Both the position numbers and the translations under genes were made by a program. This document shows, one piece after another, positions 1-10,754 of a stretch of DNA of 64,000 bases. Position 1 is the first letter of the stretch; each line of letters begins with the position of its first letter. The notes under the pieces were generated by a model that saw only the letters and a program-made list of their open reading frames with translations, had not been told where the DNA came from and ran no database searches. The stretch is from Theropithecus gelada (lineage: Eukaryota > Chordata > Mammalia > Primates > Cercopithecidae). The stretch is from the NCBI RefSeq assembly GCF_003255815.1, contig NC_037668.1:13354059-13418058 (forward strand). Direction: 5' to 3'.

Positions 1-1217
1 ATGATCTTTACAATTTGGCATGTTTTTGCAGTGTCTAGTACCGGTTGTTCCTTTCTATGTTTAGTGCTTCCTTCAGGAGCTCTTGTAAGGCAGGCCTGGT
101 GGTAGCAAAATCTCTGAGCATTTGCTTGTCTGTAGAGGATTTTATTTCTCCTTCACTTATGAAGCTTCGTTTGGCTGGATATGAAATTCTGGGTTGAAAA
201 TTCTTTTCTTTAAGAATGTTGAATATTGGCCCCCACTCTCTTCTGGCTTGTAGGATTTCTACCGAGAGATTTGCTGTTAGTCTGATGGGCTTCCCTTTGT
301 GGGTAACCCAGCCTTTCTCTCTGGCTGCCCTTAGCATTTTTTCCTTCATCTCAACCTTGGTGAATCTGACAATTATGATTCTTGGGGTTGCTTTTCTTGA
401 GGAGTATCTTTGTGGTGTTCTCTGTATTTCCTGAATTTGAATGTTGGCCTGCCTTACTAGGTTGGGGAAGTTCTCCTGGATAATATCCTGAAGAGTGTTT
501 TCCAGCTTGGTTACATTCTCCCCGTCACTTTCAGGTACACCGATCAAATATAGGTTTGGTCTTTTCACATAATCCCATATTTCTTGGAGGCTTTGTTCAT
601 TTCTTTTTACTGTTTTTTTTCCTCTAGACTTCTCTTTTTGCTTCATTTCATTCATTTGATCTTCAATCACAGATACTCGTTTTTCCACTTGATGGAATCA
701 GCTACTGAAGCTTGTGCATATGTCACGTAGTTCTCGTGCCATGGTTTTCAGCTTCATCAGGTCATTTAAGGTCTTCTCTACACTGTTTATTCTAGTTAGC
801 TATTCATCTATTCTTTTTTCAAGGTTTTTAGCTTCCTTGTGATGGTTTTGCACATCCTCCTTTAGCTCAGAGAAGTTCGTTATTACCGACTTTCTGAGGC
901 CTACTTCTGTCACCTCGTCAAAGTCATTCTCCATCCTGCTTTGTTCCGTTGCTGGCAAGGAGCTGTGATCCTTTGGAGGAGAACGGGCGCTCTGGTTTTT
1001 AGAATTTTCAGCTTTTCTGCTCTGGTTTATCCCCACCTTTGTGGTTTTATCTACCTTTGGTCTTTGATGTTGGTGACCTACAGATGGGGTTTTGTTGTGG
1101 ACGTTCTTTTTGTTGATGTGGATGCTTTTCCTTTCTGTTTGTTAGTTTTCCTTCTAACAGTCAGGTCCCTCAGCTGCAGGTCTGTTGGAGTTTGCTGGAA
1201 GTCCACTCCAGACCCTC
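1..1217 (-). mobile_element. L1 (LINE-1), 5' part, cut by the window edge
   Basis: Reverse-strand L1PA-type LINE-1. Reading leftwards it contains the distal 5' UTR (about 1217-1037) and then ORF1 down to the window edge. L1 is an autonomous non-LTR retrotransposon that moves by target-primed reverse transcription. The 5' UTR is truncated near 1217, so only about 180 bp of the usual ~900 bp is present and the internal promoter is lost. It lies antisense in an intron of the NBPF gene. ORF2 would lie to the left of the window. No target-site duplication can be judged because one end is missing. Confidence 0.93.
35..1036 (-). pseudogene. L1 ORF1 remnant
   Basis: Remnant of L1 ORF1p, the RNA-binding trimeric coiled-coil protein that packages L1 RNA. 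The N-terminal piece (1036-800, starting MGINQSRKAENS) ends at a TAG where a Trp is expected. The C-terminal piece (688-35, 217 codons) covers the end of the coiled coil, the RRM and the C-terminal domain and is open. The stretch between them is out of frame or stopped. It is therefore non-functional as it stands. Confidence 0.88.
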
Positions 1218-1783
1218 AAACAGGGATTTCTTGGTGTCACCTGTTCTCTCCCATGTGTTTAAATCCAGAGAGAGATGTATATATGCTTTCTGCCCATTTG
1301 TTGTTAGTATGTTTGCTAGTATTTGTGCAAGAAAAGAAATTGGAAAAATAAGCATATTATATCAAAATATTGGAAAAATGGGGCCCTTAATACACAAGCT
1401 GTGTGTCTGCACTGCCTCAAGAGCTCTGTTCACTTGAATGCCGCATGCAAAATTCAACCCAATTTATGCAAAGTAGTTGAAGCCCTGTGTTAGTTCTCTG
1501 TGCTGCAAGTCATGCCGGTAGTTTACAGGGAGAGTCTGGGTGCCCTGCGTTGGCTCATCTGTGGCAAATATACTGAGCACGTGCTGCCCATTTTTGCTCT
1601 GTCCTCAGAGCAGTCACCCTCCACCCTGCATTTAGAAGGATAGTTTTATTTCTCTTGAAGGAAAAATGCCTTTGGTTTCTGTGACCACTCCATTCTCTCT
1701 CCCATCAGATCATCTGGGGGGTTTTGTTGTCTAATCTCTGTTGGTTTAATCTTCTGTCATCTCTGTCCTGCCTGGCTCATTAG
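1218..1783 (+). other. NBPF intron, no coding signal seen
   Basis: Stretch between the truncated L1 and the first recognisable Olduvai exon. A pyrimidine-rich tract leads to the acceptor TAG at 1781-1783. I do not recognise the small NBPF exon that would normally precede this one. Apart from the acceptor region I see nothing specific. Confidence 0.5.
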
Positions 1784-1947
1784 GAATCTGCAGGAGTCTG
1801 AAGAGGAGGAAGCCCCCTAGGAGTCCTGGGATGAAGGTTATTTGACTGTCTCAATTCCTGCTGACATGTCTGCCTCGTACCAGTCTTACAAGAGCACCTT
1901 TCCCTCATTAGAAGAACAGCAAGTCGGCTTGGCTCTTGACATAGGCA
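1784..1947 (+). pseudogene. NBPF Olduvai (DUF1220) long exon, unit 1, with nonsense codon
   Basis: Long exon of a CON1-like Olduvai domain. In frame after the acceptor it reads NLQESEEEEAP, then a stop, then ESWDEGYLTVS, and later ASYQSYKSTF and SLEEQQVGLALDIG. These are hallmarks of the first conserved Olduvai domain of NBPF proteins. The TAG at 1818-1820 replaces the Gln of the usual PQESWDE. The acceptor (TAG, 1781-1783) and a consensus donor (CA|GTGAGT at 1947/1948) are intact. NBPF proteins are neuronally expressed, copy-number-variable proteins of uncertain molecular function. Either this unit is skipped or translation stops here, so I call the exon pseudogenic. Upstream NBPF exons are not in the window. 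Confidence 0.85.
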
Positions 1948-2983
1948 GTGAGTACTCCATTGTGAAGGTGATGAAGCTCCAGTTCATGTCCCATGTAGAC
2001 CCCATAATCTTTGGGCCTTGTGCCCCTGGTTGGGCTGAGAGTTGCCATCACTGTGAGCTGAACCTATATATCAGTGTAGATTTCAATCACTCTGGAGTTG
2101 AGTCTGAAGCACAGGCATGGGGTGGGTCAGTGAGCTTTTCTCTCTTCCTAGTCTCAGGCCATGCCCTTGCCACCCTTGACTGACTGTCAGGACATTGAAC
2201 TCAAGGCAGGTGTGGTGAACTCACACCAAGCTCTGCAGCACATGCCCAGGAGTTGTCTGTCAGATCAGCTCATCTGAATTAAATGTCTCTTGCCAGCTAC
2301 TAAGTTCCTTATGAGTTTTGTTCCCAAAGCATGTCTGTGCGGTTCTCTACCTGCCCAAGGCCAGTGTCACCCTTGTCTACCTCTCAGTGGAAGATGTGAC
2401 CCAGGTTTCACTGAATTCATCCCCATTTTCTGTGTCTTCTAAGTTGGCTTGTTTTAGCTCAGCTGTCCATCATCTTGCTGGTATGTTTTCTAGATAAATG
2501 ACTGACTTTTCATCCACAAAACCATAATAGCTGATGCTTCTGTGTAGAACCAAGTTCATTGTGACTCAAGAGCTGATACATTGCACCCCTTCATCAAATC
2601 TCAGTGTCCCCAATCTCGTAAAGTATCAAATCCTGGGTATTTGATGAGAGAAGCCTGAATATTGCAGTATCTCTTCTACGAGGTGTTAGAACTATTTGCC
2701 TACAATCTATTGGGAAAGACTTTGCTCATTTGTACAGAAACCTAGGACAGAGCTCATTGGGAAGATAACGTTCCAAAACGGGAATTTTGCCCAAGGCTCA
2801 TGAAAGGAACCAAGTCAGTTCTTTCAAGACTTGACCTCAGGCCTCCTGGTATATTTTTCTCAAAGTCTCCTGTTCTCACACTGAGAAGACTGATGTCCCT
2901 GTGTTAGGATTGGACAGAGGACTGTTTCTGTGTGCAAGGAAGAACTGCTTAATGTAAGAGGCCCTATCTGAATTTATTTGCAG
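1948..2983 (+). other. NBPF intron inside Olduvai unit 1
   Basis: Intron separating the long and short exons of unit 1. The parts at 2270-2480 and 2520-2980 align by eye with the NBPF 3' UTR (11845-12120) and with the unit 2 intron (10262-10700). This shows that the duplicated unit includes introns. No additional coding signal is seen. Confidence 0.7.
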
Positions 2984-3035
2984 GACATCGGTGGGATCAA
3001 GTGAAAAAGTAGGACCAAGAGGACACAAGTCCCAG
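2984..3035 (+). pseudogene. NBPF Olduvai short exon, unit 1, with nonsense codon
   Basis: 52-nt exon, the same length as its counterpart at 10703-10754. With the preceding exon it encodes HRWDQVKK, a stop, then DQEDTSPR; the usual sequence is KKEDQE, so a Glu codon has become TAG (3010-3012). The acceptor TTGCAG and donor CCCAG|GTGAGT look functional. The exon ends with two bases of a codon, as the other short exon does, so phase is conserved. It is the second in-frame stop in unit 1. Confidence 0.83.
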
Positions 3036-3571
3036 GTGAGTCTGAGAAACTGTGGACTATTAATTTGATGTTGACACCTGGAGATGCCAAGTCCAGGGAA
3101 AACAGTACATGCTGAAAATAATGATTTCATCTTGTCAGACAAGTCTGAATTACCCCTACTAACATTGCTTTTGATTCTCATTACAGTAAATGTTTAGGTT
3201 TCCATTTCTTCCTACCTTTATCATTTACTAACATAGTGAAGGTTGACCATACCTCAAAAGCTGTATTCTCATGGTGACTGCTGGGAAACTTGAGCACATT
3301 TTATGCGAAATTATTGAGCCCACTCTTTTCATGATCACTGTTCACTGTGTGTCCTGACGGCACAAATACAGAGTGTCCTTGACTCCCTCATCAGTGTGTC
3401 ACCTGGCCAATTCACTGAGCGCTCTCTCTCTCTCTCTCTTTGTGTGTGTGTGTGTGTGTTTGTCTCTGTGTGTGTGTCCTTCTCTTTCATCCTTTTCTAC
3501 CTGGCCGTGGTCTATCACAACATAAAGGCAATAATTTGTAACCCCATTGATGGATCTATCCTTTTTGTTTT
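3036..3571 (+). other. NBPF inter-unit intron, left half
   Basis: Intron between unit 1 and unit 2, split by the L1 at 3572. It aligns over its whole length with 10755-11286, the next inter-unit intron, differing at scattered positions and in the length of a TC/TG microsatellite. No exon is seen inside. Confidence 0.75.
3421..3480 (+). repeat. (TC)n-(TG)n microsatellite
   Basis: Run of CT dinucleotides followed by TG dinucleotides in the NBPF inter-unit intron. The homologous position in the next unit (about 11129-11203) has only TC-type repeats with TG interruptions. Confidence 0.9.
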
Positions 3572-3785
3572 CTTTTTTTTTAATTATACTTTAAGTTCTA
3601 GGGTACATGTGCACAATGTGCAGGTTTGTTACATATATATACACGTGCCATGTTGGTGTGCTGCACCCATGAACTCGTCATTTACATTAGGTATATCTCC
3701 TAATGCTATCCCTCCCCCTACCCCTTTCCCACAATAGTACCTGGTGTGTGATGTTCCCCTTCCTGTGTCTAAGTGATCTCATTGT

Positions 3786-6700
3786 TCAATTCCCGCCTAT
3801 GAGTGAGAACATGCGGTATTTGGTTTTCTGTTCTTGCAATAGTTTGCTGAGAATGACGGTTTCCAGCTGCATTCATGTCCCTATGAAGGACACAAACTCA
3901 TCCTTTTTTATGGCTGCATAGTATTCCATGCTGTATATGTGCCACATTTTCTTAATCCAGTCTGTCACTGATGGACATCTGAGTTGACTCCCAGTCTTTG
4001 CTATTGTGAATAGTGCTGCAATAAACATATGTGTGCATGTGTCTTTATAGCAGCATGATTTATAACCCTTTGGGTATATACCCAGTAATGGGATGGCTGG
4101 GTCATATGGTATTTCTAGTTCTAGATCCTTAAGGAATCGCCACACTGTTTTCCATAATGGTTGAACTATTTTACAGTCCCACCAACAGTGTAAAAGTGTT
4201 CCTATTTCTCCACATCTTCTCCAGCACCTGTTGTTTCCAGACATTTTAATGATTGCCATTCTAACTGGTGTGAGATGGTATCTCATTGTGGTTTTGATTT
4301 GCATTTCTCTGATGGCGAGTGATGATGAGCTTTTTTTCGTGTGTTTGTTGGCTGTATGTCTTCTTTTGAGAAATGTCTGTTCATATCCTTTGCCTACTTT
4401 TTGATGGGGTTGTTTGTTTTTTTCTTGTAAATTTGTTTGAGTTCTTTGTAGGTTCTGGATATTAGCCCTTTGTCAGATGAGTAGATTGCAAAAATTTTCT
4501 CCCATTCTGTATGTTGCCTGTTCACTCTGATGGTAGTTTCTTTTGCTGTGCAGAAGCTCTTGAGTTTAATGAGATCCCATTTGTCAATTTTGGCTTTTGT
4601 TGCCATTGCTTTTGGTGTTTTAGACATGAAGTCTTTGCCCATGCCTATGTCCTGAATGGTATTACCTAGGTTTTCTTCTAGTGTTTTTATGGTTTTAGGT
4701 CTAACATTTAAGTCTCTAATCCATCTTGAATTAATTTTCGTATAAGGAGTAAGGAAAGGATCCAGTTTCAGCTTTCTACTTATGGCTAGCCAATTTTCCT
4801 AGCATCATTTATTAAATAGGGAATCCTTTCCCCATTTCTTGTTTTTCTCAGGTTTGCCAAAGATCAGATGTGTGGTATTATTTCTGAGGACTCTGTTCTG
4901 TTCCATTGGTCTATATCTCTGTTTTGGTACCAGTACCATGCTGTTTTGGTTACTGTAGCCTTGTAGTATAGTGTGAAGTCAGGTAGCGTGATGCCTTCAG
5001 CTTTGTTCTTTTGGCTTAGGATTGTCTTGGTGATGCGGGGTCTTTTTTGGTTCCATATGAACTTTAAAGCAGTTTTATCCAATTCTGTGAAGAAAGTCAT
5101 TGGTAGCTTAATGGGGATGGCATTGAATCTATGAATTACCTTGGGCAGTATGGCCATTTTCACGATACTGATTCTTCCTATCCATGAGCATGGTATGTTC
5201 TTCCATTTGTTTGTGTCCTCTTATTTCCCTGAGCAGTGGTTTGTAGTTCTCCTTGAAGAGGTCCTTTATATCCCTTGTAAGTTGGATTCCTAGGTATTTT
5301 ATTCTCTTTGAAGCTATTGTGAATGGGAGTTCATTCATGATTTGGCTCTCTGTTTGTCTGTTACTGGTGTATAAGAATGCTTGTGATTTTTGCACATTGA
5401 TTTTGTATCCTGAGACTTTGCTGAAGTTGCTTATCAGCTTAAGGGGATTTTGGGCTGAGGTGATGGAGTTTTCTAAATATACAATCATGTCATCTGCAAA
5501 GAGGGACAATTTGACTTCGTCTTTTCCTAACTGAATACCCTTGATTTCTTTCTCTTGCCTGATTGCCCTAGCCAGAACTTCCAACACTATGTTGAATAGG
5601 AGTGGTGAGAGAGGGCATCCCTGTCTTGTGCCAGTTTTCAAAGGGAATGCTTCCAGTTTTTGCTCATTCAGTATGATATTGGCTGTGGGTTTGTCATAAA
5701 TAGCTCTTATGATTTTGAGATACGTTCCATCAATACCAAATTTATTGAGTGTTTTTAGCATGAAGGGCTGTTGAATTTTGTCAAAAGCCTTTTCTGCATC
5801 TATTGAGATAATCATGTGGTTTTTGTCTTTGGTTCTGTTTATGTGCTGGATTACATTTATTGATTTGCGAATGTTGAACCAGCCTTGCATCCCAGGGATG
5901 AAGCCCACTTGATCATGGTGGATAAGCTTTTTGATGTGCTGCTGGATTCGGTTTGCCAGTATTTTATTGAGGATTTTTGCATCGATGTTCATCAGGGATA
6001 TTGGTCTAAAATTCTCTTTTTTTGTTGTGTCTCTGCCAGGCTTTGGTATCAGGATGATGCTGGCCTCATAAAATGAGTTAGGGAGGATTTCCTCTTTTTC
6101 TATTGATTGGAATAGTTTCAGAAGGAATGGTAGCAACTCCTCGTTGTACCTGATAGAATTCGGCTGTGAATCCGTCTGGTCCTGGACTTTTTTTGGTTGG
6201 TAGGCTATTAATTATTGCCTCCATTTCAGAGCCTGCTATTGGTCTATTCAGGGATTCCACTTCTTCCTGGTTTAGTCTTGGGAGAGTGTAAGTGTCCAGG
6301 AAATTATCCATTTCTTCTAGGTTTTCTAGTTTATTTGTGTAGAGGTGTTTATAGTATTCTCTGATGGTAGTTTGTATTTCCGTGGGGTTTGGGGTGATAT
6401 CCCCTTTAACATTTTTTATTGCGTCTATTTGATTCTTCTCTCTTTTCTTCTTTATTAGTCTTGCTAGCAGTCTGCCAATTTTGTTGATCTTTTCAAAAAA
6501 CCAGTTCCTGGATTCATTGATTTTTTGGAGGGTTTTATGTGTCTCTGTCTCCTTCAGTTCTGCTCTGATCTTAGTTGTTTCTTGCCTTCTGCTAGCTTTT
6601 GAATGTGTTTGCTCTTGCTTCTCTAGTTCTTTTCATTGTGATGTTAGAGTGTCAATTTTAGATCTTTCCTGCTTTCTCTTGTGGGCATTTAGTGCTATAA

Positions 6701-7599
6701 ATTTCCCTCTACACACTGCTTTAAATCTGTCCCAGAGATTCTGATATGTTGTATCTTTGTTCTCATTGGTTTCAAAGAACATCTTTATTTCTGCCTTCAT
6801 TTCGTTATGTACCCAGTAGTCATTCAGGAGCAGGTTATTCAGTTTCCATGTAGTTGAGTGGTTTTGATTGAGTTTCTTAGTCCTGAGTTCTAGTTTGATT
6901 GCACTGTGGTCTGAGAGACAGTTGTTATAATTTTTGTTCTTTTACATTTTCTGAGGAGTGCTTTACTTCCAACTATGTGGTCAGTTTTGGAATAAGTGCA
7001 ATGTGGTGCTGAGAAGAATGTATATTCCAGTGATTTGGGGTGGAGAGTTCTGTAGATGTCTATTAGGTCTGCTTGGTGCAGAGTTGAGTTCAATTCCTGG
7101 ATATCCTTGTTAACTTTCTGTCTCGTTGATCTGTCTAATATTGACAGTGGGGTGTTAAAGTCTCCCATTATTATTGTATGGGAATCTAAGTCTCTTTGTA
7201 TGTCTCTAAGGACATGCTTTATGAATCTGGGTGCTCCTGTATTGGGTGGATATGTATTTAGGATAGTTAGCTCTTCCTGATGAATTGATCCCTTTGCCAT
7301 TATGTAATGGCCTTCTTTGTCTCTTTTGATCATTGATGGTGTGAAGTCTGTTTTATCAGAGACTAGGATTGCAACCCCTGCTTTTTGTTTGTTCTCCATT
7401 TGTTGGTAGATCTTCCTCCATCCCTTTATTTTGAGCCTATGTGTGTCTCTGCATGTGAGATGGGTCTCCTGAATACAGCAAACTGATGGGTCTTGACTCT
7501 TTATCCAATTTGCCAGTCTGTGTCTTTTAATTGGAGCATTTAGTCAATTTACATTTAAGGTTAATATTGTTATGTGTGAACTTAATATCGTAATGTCAT
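3786..7599 (-). pseudogene. L1 ORF2 remnant (endonuclease/reverse transcriptase)
   Basis: ORF2p supplies the APE-like endonuclease, reverse transcriptase and a C-terminal Cys-rich segment. Here the start ATG (7599-7597) is followed within a few codons by TAA. Open pieces include endonuclease (7399-6890, with the GDFNTPLS motif), the start of the RT region (6311-6078), the RT core (6136-5129, containing FADDMIVY), the thumb region (5163-4864), and the C-terminal piece (4304-3873, with NRCWRRCGEIGTLLHCWW). Multiple stops and frameshifts separate them. The normal end, with a stop at 3788-3786, follows a further lesion. Confidence 0.9.
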
Positions 7600-7662
7600 T
7601 ATGATATTAGCTGGTAATTTTGCTCGTTAGTTGATGCAGTTTCTTCCTATCATCGATGGAGT

Positions 7663-8677
7663 TTACATTTTGGCCTGTTTTTGCAATGGCTGGTACTGGT
7701 TGTTCCTTTCCATGTTTAGTGCTTCCTTCAGGATCTCTTGTAGGGCAGACCTGGTGGTGACAAAATCTCTAAGCATTTGCTTATCTGTAAGGGATTTTAT
7801 TTCTCCTTCACTTATGAAACTTAGTTTGGCTGGATATGAAATTCTGGGTTGAAAATTCTTTTCTTTAAGAATGTTGAATATTGGCCCCCACTCTCTCCTG
7901 GCTTGTAGAGTTTCTGCCAAGAGATCTGCTATTAGTCTGATGGGCTTCCCTTTGTGGGTAACCAGACCTTTCTCTCTGGCTGCCCTTAACATTTTTTCCT
8001 TTATTTCAACTTTGGTGAATCTGACAATTATGTGTCTTGGGGTTGCTCTTCTCCAGGAATATCTTTGTGGCATTCTCTGTATTTCCTCAATTTGAATGTT
8101 GGCCTGCCTTACTAGGTTGGGGAAATTCTCCTGGATGCTATGCTGCAGAGTGTTTTCCAACTTGGTTACATTTTCTCCGTCACTTTCAGGCACACCAATC
8201 AGACGTAGATTTGGTCTTTTCACATAATCCCATATTTCTTGGAGGCTTTGCTCATTTCTTTTTACTCTTTTTTCTCTACACTTCTCTTCTTGCTTCATTT
8301 CATTTATTTGATCTTCAATCGCTGATACTCTTTCTTCCAGTTGATTGAGTCGGTTCCTGAAGCTTGTGCATTTGTCACGTAGTTCTCATGTTATGGTTTT
8401 CATCTCTCTCAGTTCTTTTAAGGACTTCTCTATGTTGGTTATTCTAGTTAGCCATTCGTCAAATCTTTTTCAAGGTTTTTAGTTTCTTTGCTCTGGTTAC
8501 ATAGTTCCTCCTTTAGCTCTGAGAAGTTTGATCAACTGAAGCCTTCTTCTCTCAACTCATCAAAGTCATTCTCCATCCAGCTTTGTTCTGTTGCTGGTGA
8601 TGAGCTGCGGTCCTTTGGAGGGGGAGACGCGCTCTTATTTTTTGAATTTCCAGCTTTCTGCACTGCTTTTTCCCCAT
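7663..8677 (-). pseudogene. L1 ORF1 remnant
   Basis: Starts MGKKQCRKAGNSKN at 8677. A TGA interrupts the N-terminal part after the EEGFS motif, and a short A-run with one base fewer than expected (around 8465) shifts the frame. The 211-codon C-terminal piece (8298-7663) is open and ends at the normal position. It includes the QEIWDYVKRPNLRLIGVPES segment leading into the RRM. Confidence 0.88.
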
Positions 8678-9711
8678 CTTTGTGGTTTTATCTTCCTTTG
8701 GTCTTTGATGATGGTGAAGTCCTGATGGGGTTTTGGTGTAGGTGTCCTTTCTGTTTGCTAGTTTTCCTTCTAACAGTCAGGACCCTCAGCTGCAGGTCTA
8801 TTGGCGTTTGCTTGAGGTCCACTCCAGATGCTGTTTGCCTGGGTATCAGCAGCAGAGGCTGCAGAAGATAGAATATTGCTGAACAGCGAGTGTTGCTGTC
8901 TGATTCTTGCTCTGGAAGCTTCGTCTCAGGGGTGTACCCTGCCATATGAGGTGTGAGGTGTCAGTCTGCACCTAGTGGGGGATGTCTCCCAGTCAGGCTA
9001 CTCAGGGGTCAGGGACCCACTTGAGCAGGCAGTCTGTCCGTTCTCAGACCTCAACCTCCGTGCTGGGAGATCCACTGCTCGCTTCAAAGCTGTCAGACAG
9101 GGGCATTTACCTCTGCCGAGGTTTCTGCTGCTTTTTGTTTAGCTATGCCCTGTCCCCAGAGGTGGAGTCTACAGAGGCAGGCAGGCCTCCTTGAGCTGTG
9201 GTGGGCTCCACCCAATTCGAGCTTCCCAGTGGCTTTGTTTACCTACTTAAGCCTCAGCAATGGAGGGCGCCCCTCCCCTAGCCTCGCTGCCACCTTGCAG
9301 TTAGATCTCAGACTGCTGTGCTAGCAATGAGGGAGGCTCTGTGGGCCAGGGACCCTCTGGGCCAGGTGTGTGATATAATCTCCTGGTGTGCCGTTTGCTA
9401 AGAACCTTGATAAAGCGCAATATTAGGGTGGGAGTTACGCGATTTTCCAGGTGTTATCTGTCTCAATTTCCTTTGGCTAGGAAAAGGAATTCCCTTCCCC
9501 CTTGCACTTCCCAGGTGAGGCGATGCCTTGCCTGCTTCAGTTCTCGCTGGTCAGGCTGCACCTGCGGACCAGCACCAACTGTCCAACACACCCCAGAGAG
9601 AAGAACGCGGTACCTCAGTTGAAAATGCAGAAATCACCCGTCTTCTGTGTTGCTCATGCTGGGAGCTGGAGGCTGGAGCTGTTCCTATTTGGCCATCTTG
9701 GGCACGTCTCT

Positions 9712-9823
9712 CCTTTTTCTTTTTTAACCACTTCCTAATGCTACCCATGAAATCCAGTTGAGGCTCTGTTGTGTCTGATTTCCTCTGGCTTATTCTTTAC
9801 TTTTTCTATTTTTCCGGTCTCAG
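9712..9823 (+). other. NBPF intron end with shifted acceptor
   Basis: Right remnant of the intron after the L1. It ends in a pyrimidine tract and CTCAG (9819-9823). By comparison with the equivalent site before the terminal exon (TTTTCCAGG at 11373-11381), the ancestral AG here is GG at 9816-9817. The nearest usable AG is six bases further downstream, at 9822-9823. Confidence 0.7.
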
Positions 9824-9990
9824 CTGGGAGCTACTGGAGGTAGTAGATCCTGAAGTCTTGCAGGACTCACTGGATAGATGTTATTCATCTCCTTCCAGTT
9901 ATCTTGAACTGCCTGACTCCTGCCAGCCCTACAGAAATTTCTTTTACTCACTGGAGGAACAACACATTGGCTTTTCTCTTGATGTGGATG
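9824..9990 (+). CDS. NBPF Olduvai (DUF1220) long exon, unit 2
   Basis: Open long exon of the second Olduvai unit: WELLEVVDPEVLQDSLDRCY, then LELPDSCQPY, then SLEEQHIGFSLDVD. The EVLQDSLDRCYS and EEQHxGFSLD motifs define the family. The donor GATG|GTGAGT at 9990/9991 is consensus. With AG carried over from the previous short exon and the acceptor at 9822-9823, it reads AG|C TGG GAG, so phase is kept but two residues found in human paralogues (Leu-Ser) are lost. No stop in frame. It joins to 10703-10754. The function of Olduvai domains is not established. Confidence 0.87.
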
Positions 9991-10702
9991 GTGAGTACCT
10001 TTCTATGAAGGTGATAAGGATCCACTGAGTCTTCCATATAGAGATCATATTCCTGCTCCAAGTGGCCGTTACTGAGCTGAGAGATGTCATTGCTGCAGTG
10101 AGGACCTGTAGGCACATGTAGGTTGAATGAAACTCTAGTTCTACCTGGAAGCCCAGACATGGGATTGGTCAGTGAGCATGGCTGTCTTCCTAGTCTCAGG
10201 CCATGCCTGTGTCACTCTGATTCTACTCTCAAGACATTGGACCTGGGCAGATGTGACAAATTCAGAGAACTATGATTTGACTCAAGGGTTTGTCAATTTC
10301 CTTTTTCACTCTAATTTTAGTGTCTAAAATCCTCACAACCATGAACAATCTGAGTATTTGATGAGACAGGGCTAAATATTGCAGATTTTCTCCTAGAAGT
10401 CTTTTGAGGGTATTTGCTTTAAATTGATTGGAAAAATATGGCATAACCATTTGCACAAACTTGTGACAAATGATATTGGGATAACGATCTGCCAGAATAG
10501 GGACATTTTACCCACAGTTTCTGGGACAAAACCCAAGGAATCTCTATCATGACCAGCCTTCAGGCCTCTGGAAATATGTCTCTCACAGTGTTGTATTCTC
10601 ATGCTGAGGCGCCTGAGGTCCCTGTGTGAGGATTAGACAGTGGATTGTATGTGTGTAGGGGAATCAGCTTAATGTGTCTGTCCATGTCTGAATTTATTGC
10701 AG

Positions 10703-10754
10703 AAATTGAAAAGTACCAAGAAGGGGAAGAAGATCAAAACCCACCATGCCCCAG
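10703..10754 (+). CDS. NBPF Olduvai short exon, unit 2
   Basis: 52-nt exon encoding (E)IEKYQEGEEDQNPPCPR with the codon for the first Glu split across the intron. The acceptor TTGCAG and donor CCCAG|GTAACT look intact. The acidic EEGEEDQ tract followed by PPCPR is the usual end of an Olduvai unit. It joins in phase to the terminal exon at 11380. Confidence 0.88.

Larger units (their letters stand above)
3572..9711 (-). mobile_element. Full-length L1 (LINE-1), antisense in NBPF intron
   Basis: About 6.1 kb, complete from 3' UTR plus oligo-A (seen as T-run at 3573-3581) to the 5' end near 9711, where the reverse strand starts with the L1 hallmark CCAAGATGGCCAAATAGG. Order on the reverse strand: 5' UTR 9711-8678, ORF1 8677-7663, ORF2 7599-3786, 3' UTR. 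Probable target-site duplication: CCTTTTTGTTTT at 3560-3571 and CCTTTTTCTTTT at 9712-9723 (one mismatch). The uninterrupted site exists in the homologous intron at 11273-11286. Both ORFs carry stops and frameshifts, so it is immobile by itself. It is an L1PA-type element; I cannot assign the subfamily without a consensus search. Confidence 0.95.

Noticed and set aside
216..434. Open frames on the + strand of the first L1 (also 7871-8095, 47992-48510 reverse)
   Set aside because: Antisense shadows of L1 ORF1, repeated identically in every L1 copy of the window.
5253..5534. Open frames antisense to L1 ORF2 (also 50554-50835, 6481-6744, 49264-49599)
   Set aside because: Mirror translations of L1 ORF2. 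Their similarity to each other reflects L1 homology.
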